Shown: positions 1 to 12,229, numbered from the stretch's first letter. The stretch is DNA of 64,000 bases from Breviolum minutum Mf 1.05b.01 (GCA_000507305.1 DF239841.1:62001-126000), one strand, 5' to 3'. Made by a program: numbers and translations. The notes: generated by a model from the letters alone, not told the origin.

Positions 1-1637
1 GGTTGTTGGCAGTTTAGCAAGTGAAGATAAAGAGTGGCTCTTTTTTCAAGCTTTTCTTAAACTGATTTACTGCACCAAGCCCTTGGAATCCCAACATCTT
101 CGCTTTCCGCCGAAGGCGGCCGTGCACCCATGGACAGCACAGGGGCTTGGAAAACTTGCGTCTTACATTGTCTTAAATGCTATCATAGTACGACCTAAAG
201 CACGTTCAAGGCATGCAACTGCACACAATTGACATTAACGTTTTGACACCTGAGTGAAACTCTTGAATCTCCTTGAGGCAGCGATCAATTGTCGAATGAT
301 GGGATGCCACATTGACACAACATTTGTTGCACACTGACACATGCTATGTCTATGTTTTGTAAGAATCAATCTATGTCATGTGGGACTTGCATTTGTAAAG
401 TCAAGCGTGCTGTATGTGCAGTATAGTTGTGTTGTGCCCCAAGTTCAGTCATTTTCCTTCAAGAAGGTTTCGGCCAAGCAATGCTGCAGGTTGGGAGAAT
501 CCCTTCACATCACCATATCCCCAATCTGCAGTACATATGAAGCCGTGAAAAAAATTGACAAGTCGAATCAGCCAGCCTTGTTCCTCAGCATGTCATTTTC
601 ACGCTGCATCACCTGACAATTCGACGTTTTTGAGCAGCTTCCATGCGTGCTGTCTTGTCATGCTGTACTGGGAGTTTTCAATTCAGCAGTGTTCAAAGCC
701 TGTTGAAAGTCCTTTTACCAGCTGATAAATGACTGTTCTCCTTCAAGCAAATTGTGAATAAATCTATCAATCTCAACAAATGTAGGTGCTTCATAGTTTC
801 AACCATAAATTGAAACATCAACACTATACATCATAAGATCATTATACGTTGAAATGTATTGATTCAGTTCCATCTGATTTCCCTCATCTCCATTCATGTT
901 TAATAATGTCCAAGCTACCGAGAGTCGTCGCCGAAAGTCGTCAGCCTTAGGTTTCGTCAAACGGGAACAGATAAATTTAATTGAAAATAACTAGAGTCTG
1001 TATTATAGGTGTATACATTATTTGTGATTGAAATAGAATGAATCCAAATATATAAATTATATCATGCTCAAAAGACTGAACCAGCTTAAATTGAGCCTTT
1101 ACACCCGGACGTTGGAGCAAAAAACATCAACCACCCCGTTGCGGTGGACCCGAAGTGGAACCATCACGGCCTAAGTTTCTGACTCCGAACGCAGAGCCTT
1201 GAGTGCCAGTTTCAGAAGGAGGAGCACTGTATTGAGCCTTGGCAAACTAACGATCTCCAAAATATTTGGATGTTTTGTTAGGACAAAATGATGAAACTGC
1301 AGCTGCAGCTGTTGACACTTCACGAATCTTCACCAATCTTCGTGTCTTCAGCTCCTGGCCACTCCCCACTGTCGTTGGGGACTGGACACTCCTGACCTCA
1401 CATCTTTGCACAAAAAAAAAACATCAAAAGTGCCGAAAGAAAAGCTCCCTCGTTCCCTTTTAAAGTTCCCCTGTTTTTTTTTTCCGGTTGTTTCTGGCAC
1501 TGTGTTTGTCTGGATTTTGTGTTTTGGCTTTCCCAGACATTGGTGTCTCACGACCAGAGGCATACCGACTCCTGGGATTTTCAAAGAGGATACCCTTCGG
1601 ATTGCTGGAAAATGCAAATTCACAATCGCAATCATTC
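1..1637. other. No recognisable gene
   Basis: AT-rich stretch with only short, unconvincing open frames on both strands. A small GC-rich patch near 95-145 could be a minus-strand exon, but I cannot match it to a family or define both splice sites. Nothing else is supportable here. Confidence 0.4.
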
Positions 1638-1752
1638 ATATGGGTGTTTCCAAAAATAGGGGGTTTTCCTCCAAAATGGATGGTGTATAATGGAAAACCC
1701 TATTTTTTAATGGATGATTTGGGGAACCCACTATTTTCGGAAACATCCATAT
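1638..1752. repeat. Foldback element, family A, copy 1
   Basis: An imperfect palindrome of about 115 bp. The left end reads TATGGGTGTTTCC and the right end is nearly its reverse complement (GGAAACATCCATA). The interior also folds: a GGTTTTCC block is answered by GGAAAACCC. Copies lie near 5943, 9737, 29284 and 62523, so this is a dispersed MITE-like family without coding capacity. Confidence 0.75.
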
Positions 1753-1879
1753 AATCATCATTTGAATATTCATTAGTTTGATGTTTTGTTTGATGTTTTG
1801 TTTCATGTCATGGATATCTGGTCTGAAATATATCACTTAGGATATTGCCATCTACAACTTCTCTTCACTAATTCTCAAG

Positions 1880-2861
1880 TCCTGTAACTATTCAATGGGA
1901 GATGCTCAACTTGCATCTGACAAACGACGTGAAGCATTACATCAGCCCTTTGGCGGACCCTCTGTAGCTGTAAGAAGATGGCACAGACCTCGATCAATGA
2001 CACTTCGTTGAACGTCTGTGAAGAAACGTTGCTTTTGAAAAAACTACATGATGATGTTGGATGTTTCAATACTATAATAGTAGTGAGTAGTATAGTACTC
2101 CTTAGCTTTGATAAGTTTTCCTTGACCTTTTGAGATGTTTTGATAGAATAGAACAGAAACTTCTTGCAAATCTCTGACCTTTCCAGAATAAGGCTGCTGC
2201 TGTGGTCCAAGGGACTCGGCGAAATCAGGAAGATGTTTGATGGGCATAAGTCTTTTGGTGAAAAAAAATGAAGAAGTTCTAGCAATGGTCAATATGCCAA
2301 AGTAAAATTCATAAAGGCCAATCTTCTTTTGATTCTTGCCCAGCAAAATGGTCCATGAATCTTGAGACATTGAATACATGAACCACAACTTAATGGATAT
2401 GTATGTTTATCAGAGGTCAGGGCCGGCTGATGAAGAGACCGCTGGAGATCATACACCTGTCACGAGTTGGATTTATTGGTTCCACGACTCATGAGATCTC
2501 ACGAGTCGTTGCTTCCATCCAAGCTGTGGAATCCCCAAAACACCTGTTGCTGCAGGTGCTGGTATTGGGATAGGCTCACACGTCCTCAGCTCTTCTCAAC
2601 GCCCACATGACCATGTAGAAGCAAATCGCACGACTGCCTATGTAGTCCACACACGAGAGCCACAAACATCTTGAGCTTCACCCCAAAATTCGGTCACAAC
2701 TTGCATGAGAACTGATTCTCAGTTCAGTTGAGTGGACGACAATTTCCCAACAATTTGTGACAACGTACCCTGGTGACCATATCGTTTGTCTTTGGGAGTC
2801 CGGACCGCGCTGGACCTGGCGGGGGATCAACTTTCAGGATCCGATCCATCGGATCGTTCAT
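1880..2861 (-). CDS. Unidentified multi-exon gene (candidate exons)
   Basis: Product not recognised. The best-supported exon is 2769-2861: an ATG at 2861 opens 31 codons that end exactly at a GTACGT donor (2768). Farther downstream on the same strand are an aromatic, membrane-like segment (about 2573-2645, core GSRAICFYMVMWALRRAED, followed by GTGTGA), a segment at about 2165-2255 (core PIKHLPDFAESLGPQQQPY) and one at about 1895-2010 (core FLQLQRVRQRADVMLHVV). Reading frames between these pieces were not joined, so exon borders and their membership in one gene are inference. Confidence 0.35.
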
Positions 2862-3270
2862 CTTGTTTGCCCCAGCTTACCCATCGGTGAAGTAGAATAT
2901 ATGTATATGAGAAATGATCTTGCAATTGGGTAGATCTATATGTATTATGTATATATGATATATATGTACTGTTTTTAGCATATTTCATATTTGCGTGAAC
3001 CATTGGCCAAGTGGTGGTTTATGTTGGTTGTTTACTGTTCTAGGCATCCTAGAATAGTAAACCACCAACGTTAACTACCAACCAACCATCGATAGAATGC
3101 ATCACCAAATATACTATATGAAATCTATTTTCAACATCTTCTTGGTGAATGAATGCGACAAATGCATTGATGGAGGGGTTTTGCAGGGCTAGCGCTGGAC
3201 TTGCCTTAGGCAATCCTGCAGCCGCCCCCTCCCGGCTGCTCCGGCTGCTTCGGCTGCTTCGGCTCCGGAC

Positions 3271-3795
3271 TCACCGGGGCCGGAGTTGACCATCGTACAT
3301 ATCCTGCGCCGACAAGAGACAAGTGCGGCCGATTAAACCTGTTTCCACTTCCAATAGCCGCTGATGCTCACAGGTTCGGGCGCGACTGTCCGTCACAAAG
3401 CTAAACTCTGCTCTTGGTGGGAAGATGTCTTCCTCCACGCGGGAGAAAACGGCCCGCACGTATGTGCCGTTGACCAGTATGGCCACGTGATCACCGCAGC
3501 GGTAATGATGTTTTTTCTCGGGGCCGGCACAAGGGGTAGTCAAAAATGGTTGGGCCCACCAGATTCTTGGGACCACCCAATAACCATGATGCGGCCGGCC
3601 AGCATTGGCAAATTCCAAATAGGCTATTGTGCACCCTATAATAGGTGGCCCCAAGATCAAGGCCATGAAGATCAGCAATTCCACTAGCCCGTTTTCACTG
3701 GATGAGTCAACCCGGTATCCCCCGCCATGGCTATATGCAGTGACCGACATCAGGCGGTCAACCATCAACATGCCGATGAAGAGTTTGACGTCCAT
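3271..3795 (-). CDS. Small single-exon membrane protein, unknown function
   Basis: A 174-codon uninterrupted ORF. The ATG at 3795 has a good context (GCCATGG). The first 20 or so residues are hydrophobic with a possible cleavage region before a Gly-rich stretch. A strong membrane segment follows at about residues 39-62 (core LLIFMALILGPPIIGCTIAY). The C-terminal half is soluble, with a short beta-rich stretch (GDHVAILVNGTYVRAVFSRV) reminiscent of small SH3/Tudor-like barrels, which is only a resemblance. It is on the same strand as the neighbouring host exons. It may be a complete intronless gene or one large exon. Family not recognised. Confidence 0.5.
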   Translation of the reverse strand: MDVKLFIGMLMVDRLMSVTAYSHGGGYRVDSSSENGLVELLIFMALILGPPIIGCTIAYLEFANAGRPHHGYWVVPRIWWAQPFLTTPCAGPEKKHHYRCGDHVAILVNGTYVRAVFSRVEEDIFPPRAEFSFVTDSRARTCEHQRLLEVETGLIGRTCLLSAQDMYDGQLRPR

Positions 3796-5519
3796 GGCAC
3801 CTTCACTAAGGAAACTTCTAGGATTTTTGTGGATGTTTTGGGGCAGAACTGCATCATGTGCGGTACTCGGATGGCGTCGCTAAACAAAAAATCTCTTAAG
3901 GGATCCGTTCTTTGCCTTTTTGTTAGGGTTTCTTTGGCACAAAATCTCAAGCCATCGAAACAAATCCAAGTCACAAAAAACACCGTGACGAATTCAAAAC
4001 CTCGAACTTGGTAGGATGACATCGGTATATTTGTAATCCTAGGAAATGTTTAGCCACATCCGCCAGGACACCGGAGCAAAAATTCGCTCAGAGTGCTGGT
4101 GGATAAAAACATCGTAAGTTTCAAGCCAGGATGTCTTGGAATCCCAATCCATTTATGATTTGAAAAGGATTTCTTGGATGGTAATTGGGTTTGCCCCGGT
4201 ATTTGCTTGGAATTTTGAAAGCATCTGCCTAAATGGCAGGGGGTTCTTGTTAAGTGAGCCTGCCTGAAAGTTATGTTTGTCAACTGGGATTGTATGATAT
4301 TCTATCTCCCTCCACTACCCGGAAACTATGAAACGAAAAGACCGAATAAAAACCAACACATTCCGAAGGGTTGGCAGTTTCAGAGCAATGCTTCATGTTG
4401 CATGAAAAAACACCACCCGCCCCTATACCCGTGGTAACTGCACAAAAAGCTACAGAACTGAGACCAAAGTGGCAAGTTTGGGCGAGAAAGCGCTTGAATC
4501 GCTCCACAAGCCATGGTGAAAAATGACCATCAACTTGTTAAGTTTAGAGAAGTGGCTGCAAAAGAAAAATCAATTCCGACTTTGTATGTCTTAACATGTT
4601 TAAACACAGATCTTATGTACACAGTGCAGATTTAGGCAATGTGGTGGACACGGAAACTACTTGTCACATCACTTGAAAGAAACAAGGCAAGTGCAATGGC
4701 AAATGTTCGCCCTCCAAACTACACGTTAAGCAAACCTTGATTTGTCTTTTCTCGAATCTTCCTGTTTGGTGGGGTCCACCGCCCACATGCCATATATCAT
4801 GAAACATACTAAATGAATCCAAATGATACATGATGCAATACATACATCAGATACTATGTCGATTGGTCGAAGGGAATGCTTACCCAAACTCGGGACGAAC
4901 AAGGGACCCTTGAAGTGAACAACTCAAACCAGGACTCCAATATGGGCAAGACTCTGAAGCCAGCCAAGTTGAGGCAGGAAGATTCAACTTTCCACAAAAT
5001 GGCCCTTAAAATGGCCATGTTTGATCTCAAAATCTTCCCCCCAAGCCTGTGGCCCTGCTCGAAGCTGCGCATTCTCGCGCTGGCGAAGGAGAAACAACAA
5101 GTGGTCAAAAGAGAAATCTCTGCCACGACACGTCAAGACTCACATCAAGGCGCGACATATCAAGATGCAACAAAGCGATATCAAGGACACCTGCAGCTGT
5201 GATAATAGATGCTGCAACTGTCGGCCATCCTGTCCCACCGGACCACTACGTTGCTCGTCCTGGCAGCAAAGTGGTTGTTGGATCTAGTGCCTTCATCTTC
5301 CGAAAGGAGTTTCAAAACACTTATATAAAAATCACAGATTCACTCGATCCCATGAAGAGAAGCCTCACCACAAGAATTTCATATTATATAATTATATATG
5401 TATAATATATGATTATATATTTCATCTTCTTTCATCTAGATGTCTCAATCACAACTCATACCTGTCATAAATCATATCTTACTTTTTTCCTAATGTTCCG
5501 GAACTATTTCCATGTCTCT

Positions 5520-6661
5520 CATCTCCGACCCCCACGCCTCGGGGTTCCTCGCCTTGGAGACGCGACGTTGGGGCCGGGCTTCCGCTTCGCCACGGGCGAC
5601 GTTGTCGCGGTGCTCACCGGAGGACTCGGCGTTCGTTGACAACTCGTAGCGCATCTCTTGGACGTGGCGATTCAGACGTTGATTCTCCTGCCGTTTTGTG
5701 GAAAAAACTGAAAATTGGGGGAAAATGTTGGAAATTCCATAAAAACCATTGGTAGGCCCAATGTGAGGAGGGGTGGTGATTACATATATAATGGGTATAT
5801 ATCTGCTATATACCGCCAGGAAGGAATCTCTTTCACACTTTGCGAGTTTTGTATGCCTGTAGACAAGACTCTTTGCTTTTTCTCATCCTCGTGCTGGTGC
5901 AAGAACAGTGCATGCATGATAGATAACTATAGGCTGGAAAAATGGGGGTTTCCTAAAATGGTGGTACCCCCCAATCATCCATTTTAATAGGGTTTTCCAT
6001 CATAAACCATCCATTGGGGTACCCCAATTTTTGGAAATACCCAAATGAAGATGGAGGATAATTCGATATAATTGGCAGATGCCACCTGCTTTCAACTTGG
6101 TCTACCTCAAGTGACGGCTTGCTTTCACGGCTTTCAGACATCACAGCTGGGCTTGGAACCGGCCTTTCTTGCTTCATCCACCTCGATCATAAGATCCTGG
6201 TCTTTGCCAACTGGTCATATAAAATGAAAATTGAAATGAAAATCAAGATGATGATGATGATGATGATGATGATGACGACAAGCTGATTTCTATTGATTTC
6301 TCATGACTCATGATGCTCCCACATCTTATCTTCGTCCTCAAGGCGGCGTGAGCTGCCTTTCGCTGAGGCCTCAACCAAGAACTCCAACTCGCGGAGGGTC
6401 CATCCAGTTTCGGGATCTTTCGGGTACTAACAATTTTGATTATACTCGGCCCAAAACTGAAGAAGTTGTTGTTTTATGGTTTCTATGCTTTCTACATCTG
6501 AATCATTTACTGATTCATTCATGGATTCATGGATTCATACATATTACCAAGGCAGCTTGCAGCTGCATCCGGGCACCTTTTTTCCCACGGCACCTGGCTC
6601 AAGCTTTCGCAACATGCGCGGATCAGGCTCGTGCCCATGCCCTTGGCAAAATCCACAACTT
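5520..6661 (-). CDS. Unidentified multi-exon gene, charged/coiled-coil-like
   Basis: Product not recognised. Candidate exons in transcript order: 6594-6661 (AG acceptor, GTGCCG donor; core VVDFAKGMGTSLIRACCESL); about 6305-6425 (core GWTLRELEFLVEASAKGSSR); 6086 to about 6170 (ends at a GTGGCA donor; core SESRESKPSLEVDQVESR); and a GC-rich exon at about 5520-5695 (core QENQRLNRHVQEMRYELS). The last two are rich in Glu, Arg and Gln and could form coiled coil. The exons stand out from the AT-rich surroundings by base composition. Start, stop and complete exon set were not determined. Confidence 0.4.
5943..6044. repeat. Foldback element, family A, copy 2
   Basis: The left end GGGGGTTTCC is answered by GGAAATACCC at the right end, with an inner pair AATAGGGTTTTCC / ACCATCCATTGGGG. 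It has the same organisation as the copies at 1638 and 62523, and lies between candidate exons of the gene at 5.5-6.7 kb, so it is probably intronic. Confidence 0.7.
6246..6274. repeat. (GAT)n microsatellite
   Basis: About nine perfect GAT units. Confidence 0.9.
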
Positions 6662-6679
6662 CTGGCAGGAAAATTCAGA

Positions 6680-6832
6680 TGAGCCACGAAAAAAAATACG
6701 GAGGACACCTTACTTTCCATTATATATTATACAGTACTGGTTGTTTCATAGGGATCCTTATTTCATGGTTTACGAAATGATCCCCAAAGAATTGGGTAGG
6801 TTTTTCATCAACAAATCCCCTAAACAACCAGG
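6680..6832. repeat. Foldback element, family C, copy 1
   Basis: Begins TGAGCCACGAAAAAAAA, then CCTTACTTTCCATT and CTGGTTGTTT, and ends with the complement AAACAACCAGG. The order of blocks matches the copies at 29552 and 63221. The outer TGAGC/GCTCA pair is less clear in this copy. Confidence 0.6.
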
Positions 6833-6839
6833 TTGAATT

Positions 6840-7815
6840 GGAAATCCGATTCCTGGGAGCCTGGCACAGAAGGGAAGTCCACTGTATTGCCCTCAGCTTC
6901 TGAATTTTCTCCGATGCTTTTGCTGAAACAATTTTCAACCACAACCATAGGCCTTGCCTGTGTAAAAGGAGGGTGACTGCGCACCTAGCGGCACGTCAAT
7001 GGCATCCCAATTTCATAAACAGAAAAATCGATTTCAGAGTGTGCAGTTTAATGAAAATTCCAGCTGATCTACACAGAAAAGATGTAAAATGTATATAAAA
7101 TGATATGCCTCCAGGGCCAAGTTTAGAGAGCAAGTCAAGATGATCACTACTAGTTGCTATTGAGACAAGAGATCCACGAAATCACCCCTGTTGCTGCCTT
7201 GCATGCAAAAGAAAACGCTACGGCTTAGCTTCGCTGTGACGAAACAAGAGATTGAAGAAACGAAATCAATGGCAGCTGCGTAGAAAGTTTACTTCAGGAG
7301 GATGCTTTTCGGAATTGTTTAAATCCAGTGAATATATTCCAGAGTTTGTTGGGAGGTGTATTTGGATACCACTTGAGCCAGCCTTGCTGCTCAGAATGTG
7401 TCCAACGTGTTTTCCCTTGAAATCTCCAAGAGTGGCAAATTATAATCAAACATATATTCAAAAAATATCGGAAAAAAAACATCGAAAATAATATGTATAT
7501 GTTATTAATGTTATGTTTAAACAATAAGAGTGGCAATTTCAACAATCCCTTTTTTGGCATGTCTCCCCATGTTCCAAAGTGTCAAAATCAAGCCCCCCAC
7601 GACGACCCTTTCCTTTTTCAAATGCGCGGCGTGTGTTCGGTAGGAAGTCGCTGATCTTCCATCAGCCTTGGTGACTGAAGAAAACATCGGAAATAAGAAA
7701 TAACATTGATGATAATAATAGTGATAATATTGATGATAATAATAGTAATAGTAATAAAAACAATAACAATAACATAAGAAAAATATCTTGAAACATCTCC
7801 AACTTCCGTTTGTCT
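6840..7815. other. No gene recognised
   Basis: AT-rich sequence between the coiled-coil-like gene and the last ABC transporter exon. It includes a tract of GATAATAAT-type low-complexity repeats near 7705-7770. No conserved protein segment was found on either strand. Confidence 0.4.
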
Positions 7816-7819
7816 TTTC

Positions 7820-9496
7820 TTAAAGAGTTCCAAACAACGAGGGCAACCTCACACACAAGTTCTGGACCTCCACTTCTCTGGGCTTCCCGGTCCGCTTGTA
7901 AGCACCATTCAACGCCAGCAGTTCAGCATGTCGCCCTTGCTCTAGGATACGACCTTCCATTGGAAGGAGTGGAAGTTCTTAGTATGGTGAGTTTGTAACG
8001 AAATCATGGAGTTTGTTGCCATTTTGTTTCAAGGAAACCATCATGAATCATTCTGAAGTGATTTGGGACAATTCCTTCCCAACATAACCCATCCAAACCT
8101 TTTGGCATTGTAGCTTCCATCCTTGAAGGTGCTGCTTTCTCTATTGATCAGCGTGAGACTACAGAAATTCTCTGTGTTTTCTTGCTGAGAGCGTTGCACT
8201 CTCAAGCTGCAAACTGAAGATCTCCCTGAAAAGGGAGACATCCAATGCAACTTCATTGACTTCACTTACCTCCACCGGTAGATTGGGCGGTGGTCGCGAC
8301 ATGGGTACATGAGAATCCTCTAAGAGTTGTCCAGCTGCATGATGAGCCTGGCGTGCAAAGTGCTCCAAATTCAATGCTGAATTTTGAGCTGGAGATCCTC
8401 TGGCCAAGTAATCTGTGAATTTGGCTTCACCCCAGAGATAGTAAACATGCGTAGCCAATTGAGCTATTCGAGATCTCAAAGGAAATGGTCCTTCGTTGAT
8501 CAGTTCTTCTCTCCCTGGAAACTTTGGACCGCTGCCCAACGGTCGACCAGGCGTGAGGGAAGGAGCCTCCTTTGGAGCCAGTTCATCAGGTGTCTTCTCG
8601 GTCCACAATCGTTCGATGCGAAAGGGTGTGGCACGCAACGTTTCCTTTTTCATGTTGGAGAAATTGTGTTTCTGTGCTTTGTACTTCTTAGGTTTAGGTT
8701 GTCCCTCCTGCTCTGCCATGTAATCTTTCAGCTGCTTGGTTGCAGGACCATCATCTTTCCGTCCGGTACTACGTTCTCCTGCTGATCTCAGCTGCATGGT
8801 TTCCAGATGTTCCATCTTTTCATCAGCAGCACCTCCACAATGAATCGGAGGTTCAACAGGTGCCTTGCCCTTGAAAAGTGCAAAAGAAGTCGCTGAATCA
8901 CCTGATCCATGCCATGGCACCCACACGTCCACGCTATTGAAGCGTCCCATGGGAACGCTTGAGCGTTTTGGATGCTACAAAGAACCCAAAAAACAAAAAA
9001 AGCACGGGGATTCCAACTTAGTTGGAGATTGAATACCGTGCCACGGGGATTCCGCATTTGTTTGCCATGTTCTGATGTTTTTAGAGTTTTCTAGAGTTGA
9101 AAAAACAACTCTACCATGCTGAGTTTCTGGGCACTGTTTGGAGCTTAGAGCCTCCCTGAACATTTCTGCGGCGAAAATCCTGTGTTTTTTTTTTCAAAGG
9201 CACTCATCCCAGCGTTTAAGGGAATGATTCCTCGTGATGGCACAAATTTGGGATTCACCAACTCATCCAAATCAAAGTATGAATATGATTATGAATATGA
9301 TATTATGGATTCATTGGTAAAATCTTCCAAAAATCAAATGGGAAAATTTCATTCCTGACAGTGCGGTGCCGGCCTCGATCCATCACCACGATCTTCTCAG
9401 CTCTTTGCACAGCACCCAATCGCAGGTCATGTGCCACGATCTGCGATGATGGATTCATGAAAAACTGAAACAGTTTGGTTGTATTAGTCACCTAGT

Positions 9497-9546
<50 letters not shown>

Positions 9547-12229
9547 TCATGATATTAATATATGTATATAAAATATAAAAGTGACAAAAGAAGTCAACAC
9601 TCTACAGAGATGTTCCGATTTGATACTTGATCTTTACAGACTTACAGCTCCATAAGGAGACCCTCTAACTCTGGGTGCTGGGCAATCACGGTACGGTGGC
9701 AATTCCTGGTCTTCGACCATTGTGCCTGGCAAGTACATGGGTGTTTCCTTAAATGGTAGTACTTGTACCGCCATTTCACACCCCAAGTGCTGATCATTTT
9801 TAGTACGAAAACCCATGGGTTTGTTGGGGAAACCCCATTTTAGGAAACCCCCACATCTATGAGATCACTTTCGATCTATTATATCCTGGGAATTCTTCTT
9901 TTTGTGCATAAAACACGTCCAAAATATGTTTATGTTGTTGGCTCTTGTCAACGGCGTTGTTTCGGTAATAAAGCAAACCCCAGAAAACTAGCAACACGGA
10001 TGCATGCCAATCAACGTTTGCAATCATTATCTCTCTCTCCAGCGCCCTCAATCCATGTCCCTATGTTGGTTTGCAATCATTATATAGACTTTTAAGTACT
10101 TTTGGCAATGACTTAAACTAACATCATCTAACAGCACCAAATCGAATCCCAAGGAAATCTTCATGATTTCCCCATTGATTTTCATCATTTGAAAAAAAAA
10201 ACTACATAAAATTTGGTTCAAAATTCCCATCATCAAAGTTGCATCGTTTCCATCCATCTTGGCACCTGCTCCAAGGCTTTGGAGACTAAGGCACTGGACT
10301 TTGGATCCAATGCACTTGTAGGTTCATCCAACAGTAAGACCTCGGCCGATAGGAATGGCCAAAGTGATTTTTTGTGAAAAATGATAGGGAAAATTTATGA
10401 AGATGAAGATTTTTGTTGGGGAAAGGTGGACAAAAGAAGTCATTGAACATGTATTTTCAAAGTTGTGTGAAACTTTGCTGGCTGTTTTTTTAAGACACTA
10501 ACTGCAGGGTCTCGTAGTAAAGCTCGTGCCAGGGCGATTCTTTGTCGCTGACCTGACGAAGTCAAGGCGAAACCCTGTGCATGTTGGGAACCCAAACCGC
10601 TGGCCTCCTGACAGAAGCTTGTCATCAGCACAGAGAGTGTCATAGCCCTGGTGAGCAAGGCCATATCTCAAGGGAATCAGGTCGAACCAGTTAGTTGGAG
10701 ATTTTTTCCAAGAGAACCGGTTGCTACTGCGCATGTTTGAAAAATCATCTCCGGACACAATGAACTCCCAAGTAAAATGTGGCATCTCTGACATCGATTC
10801 AGACCGAGAAAATCTCCAAGCTTTTCAACACCTGAGGCAACTCTTCAATGAAGCCAGCAGCCAGCGCAGCCTGGAGGAGCCATCCGACCCATCCATGGCA
10901 TCGGTTCAGGTTGCTTGGAGATTTATCTGAAGCCCAACCTCGGCAGCTGCCTCAACCTCTGCATGAGTTGCAGAGGGATGACCCCAGGCGATGTTCTCCT
11001 CAACAAATCAGCTGGGAAACATGATGAAAACATCATGAAACATGTCCTTTCATTAATAATTCTCTGAAAAAAAAACTCGCAATCTCAGCCAGATCCGATC
11101 GAAATTCATGGATTTTTTGCACCTTCAGATTCCCATATCTCAGGTGCCCAGGTGCCCCTACTGCGATGCTTCCACGAAAAAGTTTGGGGCTCTGCGGCAC
11201 CAATCCCAGCTGTTGTCTCAACCAAACTCGATTCAAGTGTCGAACATCTGCCTCAATAACGATGCGTTCAGACCCTTCAGAGAGATTCAGAACTCTAAGA
11301 TTGTATAGATGTTACAAGTTAAAATGCAGTTAACATATAAAATGTATACAAATAGCATGATTGTATAAGTAAGCCAGCATGATGCTGCTATTCTCTTCTT
11401 TCCTTATTCTGCTATGCCGTTACATTTTCAAGCCCCCCGACGTCATCGAATTTCACACAGCCGTGACCCTCCTGGTCATCAAACCGTTCATGTCATGCCA
11501 AAAGAGATAAAGAAATCAGCACCGCATCCTCCAAATCATAGAAGCGGAGCAAAAGACTCAGTAAGGAGGATTTTCCTCAGACAGGAAGCACCAAACTCGA
11601 GTCATCGGTGTTGACCAGTTGCAAGTTGGAACTGTTTGTTTTTTACCTGCCTGAACCACTAAAGCCCACCAGTGCAGTGGTCTTCCCAGCCGCACAATGC
11701 AAAGATACATTTGACAGCACCTAAAACAACAGACGAAAAAATTGATGCACGGTATGACCCAAAAAAATTAAATGGATCCAACTGAAGTTAAAAAAACTGG
11801 GCATCTCATTGCACCTGATGCCGTGGCCGAGATGGATAGGCAAAGTGCACTGAGTCAAAGTGCACGTCACCTCTGGGTGGATAGGCACCTCGAACTTCAA
11901 AGGTGGAAAATTCCACCTAAAATTCCATTGATATTCTATTCATACTGTTGCTGGAAGAAATCCCCAAGGCCAACCACCTGGGATCTATAAAACCTTGTAA
12001 ATAATGGGATAAACTACCAACCTCAACTGGTTAGCGGGATTTCTGAACCATCAACAGTAGTCCATTCATGGTCCATTGGTATCCACTGCATGCGCAAATC
12101 GCCGAAAAGAGAGAGCGCACCTCGCTGAAAAGTGTCGACGTCTACGTCCGCTTCCACCACACGACCTTCTGCTAGAATCCCCAAGACACGCTCAGCAGAG
12201 CCCAGCGCATCGTTACAGGACGACCACTC
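7820..12229 (-). CDS. ABC half transporter (ABCB type), nucleotide-binding half
   Basis: ATP-binding domain of an ABC exporter, reconstructed from 13 minus-strand exons that join in frame: 12121-12229, 11815-11888, 11651-11720, 11525-11575, 11162-11274, 10939-10998, 10832-10870, 10605-10647, 10503-10552, 10266-10340, 9374-9440 and 7820-7953 (stop TAA at 7820-7822), with 11525 the one unresolved donor. In order they give the A-loop segment (FDSVHFAYPSRP), Walker A (GFSGSGKSS, split between two exons), Q-loop (LGLVPQSPKLFRGSI), signature LSGGQRQR (assembled across a 52-bp intron at 10553-10604), Walker B/D-loop (VLLLDEPTSALD), H-loop (IVAHDL) and the C-terminal EQGRHAELLALNGAYKR. All catalytic motifs are present, so the protein should be active. 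Donors at 11650, 10604 and 9373 are GC. A short piece before the H-loop may be missing, perhaps in an unseen small exon. Substrate unknown. Confidence 0.88.
8159..8950 (-). CDS. Unknown 263-aa ORF inside the last ABC transporter intron
   Basis: A 263-codon ORF with ATG at 8950 in good context (CCCATGG), lying wholly within the intron 7954-9373 and on the same strand as the host gene. The two flanking ABC exons join perfectly without it, so it is not an ABC domain. The protein is hydrophilic with many Lys, Glu and Pro residues, no clear membrane segment, and a Trp/Tyr patch near residue 167 (THVYYLWGEAKFTDYLARG). A GTAAGT donor at 8269 could end the exon after residue 227, in which case further exons exist and the last 36 codons are intronic. 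Family not recognised. Confidence 0.5.
   Translation of the reverse strand: MGRFNSVDVWVPWHGSGDSATSFALFKGKAPVEPPIHCGGAADEKMEHLETMQLRSAGERSTGRKDDGPATKQLKDYMAEQEGQPKPKKYKAQKHNFSNMKKETLRATPFRIERLWTEKTPDELAPKEAPSLTPGRPLGSGPKFPGREELINEGPFPLRSRIAQLATHVYYLWGEAKFTDYLARGSPAQNSALNLEHFARQAHHAAGQLLEDSHVPMSRPPPNLPVEVSEVNEVALDVSLFREIFSLQLESATLSARKHREFL
9497..9546. repeat. (ATC)n microsatellite
   Basis: About 16 perfect ATC units, within an ABC transporter intron just upstream (minus strand) of the H-loop exon. Confidence 0.9.
9737..9856. repeat. Foldback element, family A, copy 3
   Basis: The left end ATGGGTGTTTCC is answered by GGAAACCCCCACAT. Inner blocks ACCCATGGGT and GGTAGTACTTGTACCGCC add shorter palindromes. 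It lies in the intron between the Walker B and H-loop exons. Confidence 0.65.
11943..12059. repeat. Foldback element, family B, copy 1
   Basis: About 117 bp with ends TACTGTTGCTGG and CCATCAACAGTA, and inner blocks CCACCTGGGAT, ATGGGATAAACTACCAACC and CAACTGGT shared with the other five copies (15994, 39865, 41087, 53647, 63795). Located in the intron between ABC exons 12121-12229 and 11815-11888. Confidence 0.8.
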
